Below, piece by piece: positions 58,371-64,000 of a DNA stretch of 64,000 bases (the stretch's first letter is position 1; every line of letters starts with the position of its first letter). The notes beneath the pieces were generated by a model. It worked only from the letters and a program-made list of their open reading frames with translations. It did not search any database and was not told the origin of the DNA. The stretch is from Streptomyces sp. HD (lineage in GTDB: Bacteria > Actinomycetota > Actinomycetes > Streptomycetales > Streptomycetaceae), in assembly GCF_028369295.1 (NCBI RefSeq), contig NZ_JAQMYP010000023.1, forward strand, positions 91,224 through 155,223, given 5' to 3'. Position numbers and translations under genes: made by a program.

Positions 58371-60338
58371 ATGTCGACCGTGAATCCCCAGCCGCTCTGG
58401 CAGCCAGATCCGCAGCGCATCGCGCAGGCTCAGGTCACCAGGTTCCAGGCCTGGGCCGCCGAAAACCACGGTGCCCCCGCCGAGGGCGGCTACGCGGCCC
58501 TGCACCGCTGGTCGGTCGACGAACTGGACACCTTCTGGAAAGCCGTCACCGAGTGGTTCGACGTACGCTTCTCCACCCCCTACGCGCGCGTGCTGGGCGA
58601 TCGCGCGATGCCAGGCGCCCAATGGTTCCCCGGCGCGACCCTGAACTACGCCGAGCACGCCCTACGCGCCGCCGCGACCCGGCCGGACGAACCCGCGCTC
58701 CTCCACGTGGACGAATCCCACGAACCCCGCCCCGTGACCTGGTCCGAGCTCCGCCACCAGGTCGGCTCCCTCGCCGCCGAGCTGCGTGCCCTGGGCGTAC
58801 GCCCCGGAGACCGCGTCAGCGGCTACCTCCCGAACATCCCGCAGGCTGTCGTCGCCCTCCTCGCCACGGCCGCCGTCGGAGGCGTCTGGACCTCCTGCGC
58901 CCCCGACTTCGGCGCCCGCAGCGTCCTCGACCGCTTCCAGCAGGTCGAACCCGTCGTCCTCATCACGGTCGACGGCTACCGCTACGGCGGCAAGCAGCAC
59001 GACCGCCGCGATACCGTCGCCGAACTCCGCCGCGAACTCCCCACCCTGCGCGCCGTCGTCCACATCCCCCTGCTCGGCACGGAGGCCCCCGAAGGCGCCC
59101 TGGAATGGTCTGCCCTCACAGCCTCCGATGTGGAGCCCGTCTACGAGCAGGTGCCATTCGACCACCCCCTCTGGGTGCTCTACTCCTCCGGCACGACCGG
59201 CCTTCCGAAGGCCATCGTCCAGTCCCAGGGCGGCATCCTCGTCGAGCACCTCAAGCAACTCGGTCTGCACTGCGACCTGGGCCCAGAGGACCGTTTCTTC
59301 TGGTACACCTCGACGGGCTGGATGATGTGGAACTTCCTCGTCTCCGGCCTCCTCACCGGCACCACGATCGTCCTCTACGACGGCAGCCCGGGATACCCCG
59401 ACACCGGCGCTCAGTGGCGAGTCGCCGAACGCACCAAAGCCACCCTCTACGGCACCTCGGCCGCGTACGTCATGGCCTGCCGCAAGGCCGATGTGCACCC
59501 CGCCCGCGACTTCGACCTCTCCGAGGTGCAGTGCGTCGCCACCACCGGATCACCGCTCCCGCCCGACGGGTTCCGCTGGCTGCACGACGAGGTCCGCGAC
59601 GACCTCTGGATCGCCTCCGTCAGCGGCGGCACGGACGTCTGCTCCTGCTTCGCGGGGGCCGTGCCCACGCTGCCCGTGTACGTCGGCGAACTCCAGGCCC
59701 CCGGTCTCGGCACCGACCTGCAGTCCTGGGACCCCAGCGGCAACCCCCTCATCGACGAGGTGGGCGAGCTCGTGGTCACCAACCCCATGCCGTCCATGCC
59801 GATCCACTTCTGGAACGACCCCGACGGCAGCCGGTACCACGACAGCTATTTCGACACCTATCCCGGCGTATGGCGCCACGGAGACTGGATCACCGTCACC
59901 TCACGCGGCTCCGTCATCATCCACGGCCGCTCCGACTCGACCCTCAACCGCCAGGGCGTGCGGATGGGCTCGGCGGACATCTACGAAGCCGTGGAGCGCC
60001 TTCCCGAGATCAAGGAATCCCTCGTCATCGGCATCGAACAGCCTGACGGCGGCTACTGGATGCCCCTGTTCGTGCACCTGGTCCCCGGAGCCGTACTCGA
60101 CGAGGCCCTCCTGAACCGCATCAAGCAGACCATCCGCGAACAACTGTCACCACGTCATATTCCCGACGAGATCATCGAGGTCCCCGGCGTCCCGCACACC
60201 CTCACCGGCAAGCGCATCGAGGTCCCGGTCAAGCGACTCCTCCAAGGCACACCCCTTGAAAAGGCAGTCAACCCGGGCTCGATCGACAACCTCGACCTCC
60301 TGCACTTCTACGAGGAACTCGCCCGCAAGCGCGCCTGA
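58371..60338 (+). CDS. aacS: acetoacetyl-CoA synthetase
   Basis: 655 residues, an ANL-superfamily ligase that activates acetoacetate to acetoacetyl-CoA with ATP. The N-terminal AACS cap FSTPYARVLGDRAMPGAQWF with FPGATLNYAEHALR is diagnostic. The P-loop is VLYSSGTTGLPKAIVQSQGG; GTTSAAYV-like YGTSAAYVMACRKADVHPAR, ITSVSGGTDV-like VSGGTDVCSCFAGAVPTLPV, HGDWITVTSRGSVIIHGRSD and the lysine loop VPGVPHTLTGKRIEVPVKRL follow. Length matches S. coelicolor-type AacS. ATG 58371 was chosen because the first family residues start there; the Shine-Dalgarno (CCGGGAG) is weak. Confidence 0.95.
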   Translation: MSTVNPQPLWQPDPQRIAQAQVTRFQAWAAENHGAPAEGGYAALHRWSVDELDTFWKAVTEWFDVRFSTPYARVLGDRAMPGAQWFPGATLNYAEHALRAAATRPDEPALLHVDESHEPRPVTWSELRHQVGSLAAELRALGVRPGDRVSGYLPNIPQAVVALLATAAVGGVWTSCAPDFGARSVLDRFQQVEPVVLITVDGYRYGGKQHDRRDTVAELRRELPTLRAVVHIPLLGTEAPEGALEWSALTASDVEPVYEQVPFDHPLWVLYSSGTTGLPKAIVQSQGGILVEHLKQLGLHCDLGPEDRFFWYTSTGWMMWNFLVSGLLTGTTIVLYDGSPGYPDTGAQWRVAERTKATLYGTSAAYVMACRKADVHPARDFDLSEVQCVATTGSPLPPDGFRWLHDEVRDDLWIASVSGGTDVCSCFAGAVPTLPVYVGELQAPGLGTDLQSWDPSGNPLIDEVGELVVTNPMPSMPIHFWNDPDGSRYHDSYFDTYPGVWRHGDWITVTSRGSVIIHGRSDSTLNRQGVRMGSADIYEAVERLPEIKESLVIGIEQPDGGYWMPLFVHLVPGAVLDEALLNRIKQTIREQLSPRHIPDEIIEVPGVPHTLTGKRIEVPVKRLLQGTPLEKAVNPGSIDNLDLLHFYEELARKRA

Positions 60339-60520
60339 CCGAGGAGCACCGGCCTCGGACTCCAGAGCCACGTGACCTCCGAGGCCGGCCACGCGGATAT
60401 CGCGGCTCTGACCTGCACGAATACCAACCATCTGGCCCGTCAGGCACGTCACCCCGACGCCGTTGTCAGTGCCCCCGATTACTGTGAGTGAGCATTGATC
60501 GACCGCACACAGGGGGAAAG

Positions 60521-61414
60521 ATGGCGCACACCGACCACCAGACGATGCGAGGCGCCCTGCGCCGCGAAATCGCCGGCACGATCGGCCTGCTGACCGACGA
60601 GCACGACTTCCGCGCCATGCGCGGCTACCGCAGCTTCACCTTCGACGACCACAAGATCTATCTGGAACAGGTGGAAGCCCTCCTCAGGACACGGGCCTTC
60701 CAAGGCAGCCATACGACGATCGCCCTCTTCGATCCCCAGGAATACGCCGAGTTCTGCGCGGAAACGGGCCTCGACCCCGACATCCCGTCCAGCCGCACGC
60801 GCTTCACCGCCGAACTCGCGGCCACCGGACCTACCGTCCCCTTTGAGGGCCAACCCTTGGCAGACCTAGTCCCGGCTCTCGTCGACGAGGCCGTCCGCCA
60901 AGCCACCAGGGAGTACGCGTCGATGCTCCTGGCCCGACTCGGCGCCTGTGCCACCTGCGGCGAGGACCTCGGCCGCGCGGCCTTCATCCGCGCCTCGCAT
61001 CTCCTCGTCCGCATCCTGGACACGGCCCATCAGGGCTGCCGACACCTCGTCTGCAGCGTCATGGGCACCCCGGAAACACTCGTCTCCGCCCTTCACGCCG
61101 ACGAACACGCCCAGGGCGCCACGCACCTCGACGAGGCAGAAGCGCTGGAGTTCACCACGGTTCTAGCCCTCGGCCTGGCCACCCGGAGCCCCGGCGGACT
61201 CGTCATGCGCACCAGCGCTCCCGGCACATCCGACCGCATCTACGGATGGCGCCTGCGTGGAGACGGACTGGAACCCCTCACCGCGGGCGAGGTCTTCGAC
61301 GCCTACTGCACCGACATCGATTCCGGAGACCTCATCTCTCCGGAATCGGGCGTCGACTACTGCGCGCCCCCTGACCTCGGCGACGAGGAGGCGACTCCGG
61401 GCCACGACCACTGA
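60521..61414 (+). CDS. conserved protein of unknown function
   Basis: 297 residues, soluble. I recognise no family. Visible features are FRAMRGYRSFTFDDHKIYLE, HTTIALFDPQEYAEFCAETG, a helical stretch VDEAVRQATREYASMLLARL followed by ACATCGEDLGRA (possible metal-binding Cys pair), and an acidic C-terminus (GVDYCAPPDLGDEEATPGHD). ATG 60521 has AGGGGGAAAG directly upstream; the in-frame GTG at 60488 is less likely. It lies between aacS and the convergent ptsI and is transcribed alone. Confidence 0.7.
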   Translation: MAHTDHQTMRGALRREIAGTIGLLTDEHDFRAMRGYRSFTFDDHKIYLEQVEALLRTRAFQGSHTTIALFDPQEYAEFCAETGLDPDIPSSRTRFTAELAATGPTVPFEGQPLADLVPALVDEAVRQATREYASMLLARLGACATCGEDLGRAAFIRASHLLVRILDTAHQGCRHLVCSVMGTPETLVSALHADEHAQGATHLDEAEALEFTTVLALGLATRSPGGLVMRTSAPGTSDRIYGWRLRGDGLEPLTAGEVFDAYCTDIDSGDLISPESGVDYCAPPDLGDEEATPGHDH

Positions 61415-61422
61415 ACGCGCAG

Positions 61423-61452
61423 GGGGCGCTCCACCCGCAGGTGGAGCGCCCC
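61423..61452. terminator. bidirectional terminator before ptsI stop
   Basis: GGGGCGCTCCAC (61423-61434) pairs perfectly with GTGGAGCGCCCC (61441-61452) across a 6-nt loop, between the convergent stops at 61414 and 61484. Confidence 0.85.
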
Positions 61453-61483
61453 ACGCGACAGGCTTGCAGCCCGCTCGCTCCGG

Positions 61484-63154
61484 CTACTCGCCGGACAGCA
61501 CTGCCTGAGCGGCGTTCCGCGCCTCCTCGGCGCTGTCCGCCGCCCGCGCCGCCGAAGCGGCACGCTCACACTGGGCCAGCGTGTACTTCGCCAGCGTCGC
61601 CCGGACATAAGGAATCGATGCCGACCCCATGGAGAGGGAGGTGACACCCAGACCGGTCAGCACACACGCCAGCAGGGGGTCGGACGCCGCCTCACCACAG
61701 ACACCACAGCTCTTGCCCTCGGCCTTCGCCGCCTCGGCGGACAGTGCCACCAGGTCGAGCAGCGCCGGCTGCCACGGATCCTGCAGACGGGACACGGCAC
61801 CCACCTGACGGTCCGCGGCGAAGGTGTACTGCGCGAGGTCGTTCGTCCCCAGCGACAGGAACTCGACCTCCTGCAGGATCGAACGCGCCCGCAGCGCGGC
61901 CGACGGAATCTCCACCATCGCGCCGAACTTCGCCTGCAGCCCGGCCGCACGGCACGCGTCCGCGAACGCCTTCGCATCGGCACGGTCCGCCACCATCGGG
62001 GCCATGACCTCAAGGTAGACGGGCAGCCCCTCCGCAGCCTTCGCGAGTGCCGTCAGCTGGGTACGCAGCACCTCGGGGTGGTCCAGCAGCGTCCGCAGAC
62101 CACGCACACCCAGGGCCGGGTTCGGCTCATCGGCCGGCGTCAGGAAGTCCAGCGGCTTGTCCGCACCCGCGTCCAGGACACGCACGACGACGCGGCCCTC
62201 GGGGAAGGCCTCAAGCACCTGCCGATAGGCCTCGACCTGCTTCTCCTCCGACGGCGCCTTCTTGCTGTCGTCGAGGAAGAGGAACTCGGTACGGAACAGA
62301 CCGACACCCTCGGCGCCCGCCTCGACAGCAGCCGGAACGTCGGACGGCCCGCCGACGTTGGCCAGCAGCGGCACCTTGTGACCGTCCGCGGTGGCACCCG
62401 GGCCGGTCGACGCCGCGAGCGCCGCCTTGCGCTTGGCGGCAGCGGCCTCCAGCTCCGCCTTCTTCTCCTTGCTCGGATTCACGAAGATGTCACCGGTACT
62501 GCCGTCAACAGCGATGACCGTGCCCTCGGCAAGCTCACCGGCACCCGGCAGCGCGACCACGGCCGGAACGCCGAGAGCCCTCGCCAGAATCGCGCTGTGG
62601 CTGGTCGGCCCGCCCTCCTCGGTGACAAAGCCGAGAACCAGGGCCGGATCCAGCAGCGCGGTGTCGGCCGGCGCGAGGTCGCGAGCGACAAGGACATACG
62701 GCTCGTCGCTGTCCGGGACACCCGGCATCGGGACTCCGAGCAAACGAGCGACGATACGATTCCGCACGTCATCGAGGTCGGCCACCCGGCCGGCAAGGTA
62801 CTCCCCGGCGCCGGCCAGCAGCTCGCGGTACGCGGCGAAGGCGTCGTACACGGCGCGCTCAGCCGTGCTGCCGACGGCGATACGCCGGTCCACATCCGCC
62901 ATCAGCTCGGGGTCCTGGGCCATCATGGCCTGAGCCTCAAGCACCGCCTGGGCTTCGCCCCCCGCCAGATTGCCGCGCGCCATCAGGTCGGCCGCCACAG
63001 CCTCCACCGCCTTGCGTGCGCGCCCCTGTTCACGCTCCGCCTCCTCGGCCGGGATCTGCTTGGCAGGCGGTTCGAGGACCGCCGTTCCCATGTGCCGAAC
63101 CTCGCCGATCGCCACACCGTGGCTCACGCCGACGCCTCGCAGCGTTGTCTCCAT
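61484..63154 (-). CDS. ptsI: PTS enzyme I (PEP-protein phosphotransferase)
   Basis: 556 residues, general PTS enzyme I. The phospho-His domain has TEEGGPTSHSAILARALGVP (active His). The PEP-binding domain has LFRTEFLFLDDSKKAPSEEK, VRVLDAGADKPLDFLTPADE, NPALGVRGLRTLLDHPEV, FGAMVEIPSAALRARSIL and the signature LSLGTNDLAQYTFAADRQVG; the active Cys is in SCGVCGEAASDPLLACVL. It phosphorylates HPr for uptake of N-acetylglucosamine and other sugars. It lies 82 bp after crr and is probably co-transcribed from the DasR-controlled promoter. Confidence 0.97.
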   Translation of the reverse strand: METTLRGVGVSHGVAIGEVRHMGTAVLEPPAKQIPAEEAEREQGRARKAVEAVAADLMARGNLAGGEAQAVLEAQAMMAQDPELMADVDRRIAVGSTAERAVYDAFAAYRELLAGAGEYLAGRVADLDDVRNRIVARLLGVPMPGVPDSDEPYVLVARDLAPADTALLDPALVLGFVTEEGGPTSHSAILARALGVPAVVALPGAGELAEGTVIAVDGSTGDIFVNPSKEKKAELEAAAAKRKAALAASTGPGATADGHKVPLLANVGGPSDVPAAVEAGAEGVGLFRTEFLFLDDSKKAPSEEKQVEAYRQVLEAFPEGRVVVRVLDAGADKPLDFLTPADEPNPALGVRGLRTLLDHPEVLRTQLTALAKAAEGLPVYLEVMAPMVADRADAKAFADACRAAGLQAKFGAMVEIPSAALRARSILQEVEFLSLGTNDLAQYTFAADRQVGAVSRLQDPWQPALLDLVALSAEAAKAEGKSCGVCGEAASDPLLACVLTGLGVTSLSMGSASIPYVRATLAKYTLAQCERAASAARAADSAEEARNAAQAVLSGE

Positions 63155-63236
63155 CTCACCCGTCTCCGATAGTGCGGCGGGTCCCGCCGCCGCGGTGGTT
63201 GTCGTCCCTACTTGCCGTCATACGACGGCGCCGGTG

Positions 63237-63686
63237 TCACTTCCAGAAGAAGAGACTGTCACCAGCCTTCACGTCGCCGTCGTCCCGCAGGTCGGAGAGG
63301 GCCTCTGCCGTGGCCTCAAGGGCAACGATCGGGCACACGGGGGACTTGCCGGCTTCCTCGACCGCTGCCGGGTTCCAGCGCACGATGCCCTGCCCGCGCG
63401 TCACGGTGTCCCCCTTGTTCACGAGAAGCTCGAAGCCCTCGCCGTTGAGCTGCACGGTGTCGATGCCGAGATGGGTGAGCACGCCGTGACCCTGCTCGTC
63501 GACGACGACAAAGGCGTGCGGATGGAGAGAGACGATGACTCCGTCCACGGGCGACACAGCCTCGGAGGGCTCACGCACGGGGTCGATCGCGGTGCCCGGG
63601 CCGACCATGGCCCCGGAGAAGACAGGATCGGGTACGGATGCCAGTCCGACGGCGCGTCCTGCCAGTGGGGACGTCACGGTGGTCAT
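63237..63686 (-). CDS. crr: PTS glucose-type EIIA component (Crr)
   Basis: 149 residues. EIIA-Glc fold: VTSPLAGRAVGLASVPDPVF, GPGTAIDPVREPSEAVSPVD, IVSLHPHAFVVVDEQGHGVL, the active-site motif THLGIDTVQLNGEGFELLVN (phospho-His) and WNPAAVEEAGKSPVCPIVAL. It relays phosphate from HPr to EIIB/C permeases, mainly for N-acetylglucosamine in Streptomyces. ATG 63686 is chosen because GGGAGG lies 6 nt upstream and the usual N-terminus begins here. The DasR site lies about 115 nt before it. Confidence 0.96.
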   Translation of the reverse strand: MTTVTSPLAGRAVGLASVPDPVFSGAMVGPGTAIDPVREPSEAVSPVDGVIVSLHPHAFVVVDEQGHGVLTHLGIDTVQLNGEGFELLVNKGDTVTRGQGIVRWNPAAVEEAGKSPVCPIVALEATAEALSDLRDDGDVKAGDSLFFWK

Positions 63687-63799
63687 GGGAAACCTCCCAG
63701 GGGTGGAGATCGTTATGGGCCGTCGTTGCCTGTGCGGACGGCACACTGTTCAGCAGGGTATGTCACATGAAGTGCCGATTCCGCGCGGGCACTCCAGGG

Positions 63800-63811
63800 T
63801 GGTCTAGACCA
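63800..63811 (-). promoter_or_regulatory. perfect DasR site of crr-ptsI
   Basis: TGGTCTAGACCA is a perfect 12-bp palindrome identical to the DasR responsive-element core. It lies 114 bp upstream of the crr start. DasR control of crr-ptsI is established in S. coelicolor. The site also lies 15 bp before a promoter pointing the other way. Confidence 0.85.
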
Positions 63812-63825
63812 TACCGTAAACCGAT

Positions 63826-63855
63826 TTGCACCCGCTCTGCGGCCGCGTGTACAGT
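63826..63855 (+). promoter_or_regulatory. housekeeping promoter reading out of the window
   Basis: TTGCAC (63826-63831), an 18-bp spacer and TACAGT (63850-63855) form a good HrdB-type promoter on the plus strand. No coding sequence begins before the window ends at 64000. The final bases (AACACTGATAGAGTTTGGAA, 63979-63999 region) look like the leader of Streptomyces rRNA operons, so an rrn operon may follow. Confidence 0.45.
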
Positions 63856-63975
63856 CGTACTCCTGCTCGGGACTGAGTGACGCAACTAGGCGTCCTTGCC
63901 CAGCAGCACCCAACTTGTCAGATCCTATCTCGGGGTCACCTTCTGCATGCCTGCAGGATGGTGGTCAGAGGGCCG

Positions 63976-64000
63976 GAAAAACACTGATAGAGTTTGGAAC
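63976..64000 (+). other. probable start of an rRNA operon leader
   Basis: The element ACACTGATAGAGTTTGGAAC at the very end of the window resembles the conserved promoter/leader block upstream of Streptomyces 16S genes, where CTGATAGAGTTxGGAAC recurs. The 16S gene itself would lie beyond 64000. This is from memory and is cut by the window edge. Confidence 0.35.

Overview
The window is about 72% GC, with strong third-position G/C bias, GTG starts, many ATGA/GTGA start-stop overlaps and Streptomyces-specific families (a conservon operon, RbpA, DasR-type operators). It is a Streptomyces chromosome segment. Gene order (GH18 chitinase, acyl-CoA dehydrogenase, ppm1, fxsA, rbpA ... aacS, ptsI, crr, then what looks like the leader of an rRNA operon) resembles a conserved core region of the S. 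coelicolor chromosome; that comparison is from memory. I saw no transposase, integrase, CRISPR array or tRNA.

Left part (1-18.5 kb): a truncated TetR gene converges on a secreted chitinase with a DasR-like promoter. Next come an acyl-CoA dehydrogenase, an unrecognised protein and an APH-type kinase that may act together on hydroxy-acids; an Lrp regulator; an amidohydrolase; a structured non-coding leader before ppm1; fxsA; rbpA with a perfect sigma-R promoter; an Atg22-like transporter; a GDPD coupled to a YczE membrane protein divergent from a MocR regulator; and an FtsK-like ATPase with a small membrane partner.

Middle (18.5-40 kb): ankyrin and HEAT-like proteins; a translationally coupled cassette of two GT4 glycosyltransferases and an SGNH hydrolase; a 5-oxoproline operon (transporter, DUF1445 protein, pxpA, pxpB, pxpC) divergent from its probable GntR regulator across a 19-bp operator; then the most notable locus, a three-gene kleisin/winged-helix/SMC operon (30064-37253) laid out like MukFEB or Wadjet JetABC but with no JetD nuclease next to it; and an amino-acid permease.

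Right part (40-64 kb): a conservon (cvnA-B-C-D) with a full-length 5-oxoprolinase/hydantoinase gene embedded between cvnC and cvnD; glpF-glpK; a degenerate EAL-CBS-GGDEF protein; a DUF35/thiolase-like pair with a TetR-type operator; a secreted VanX-like dipeptidase; a NUDIX hydrolase; a GH31 glycosidase; acetoacetyl-CoA synthetase; an unknown gene; and the PTS genes crr and ptsI behind a perfect 12-bp DasR site.

Recurring themes are acyl/CoA and 5-oxoproline catabolism, aminosugar and PTS control by DasR, and strong hairpin terminators between convergent genes.
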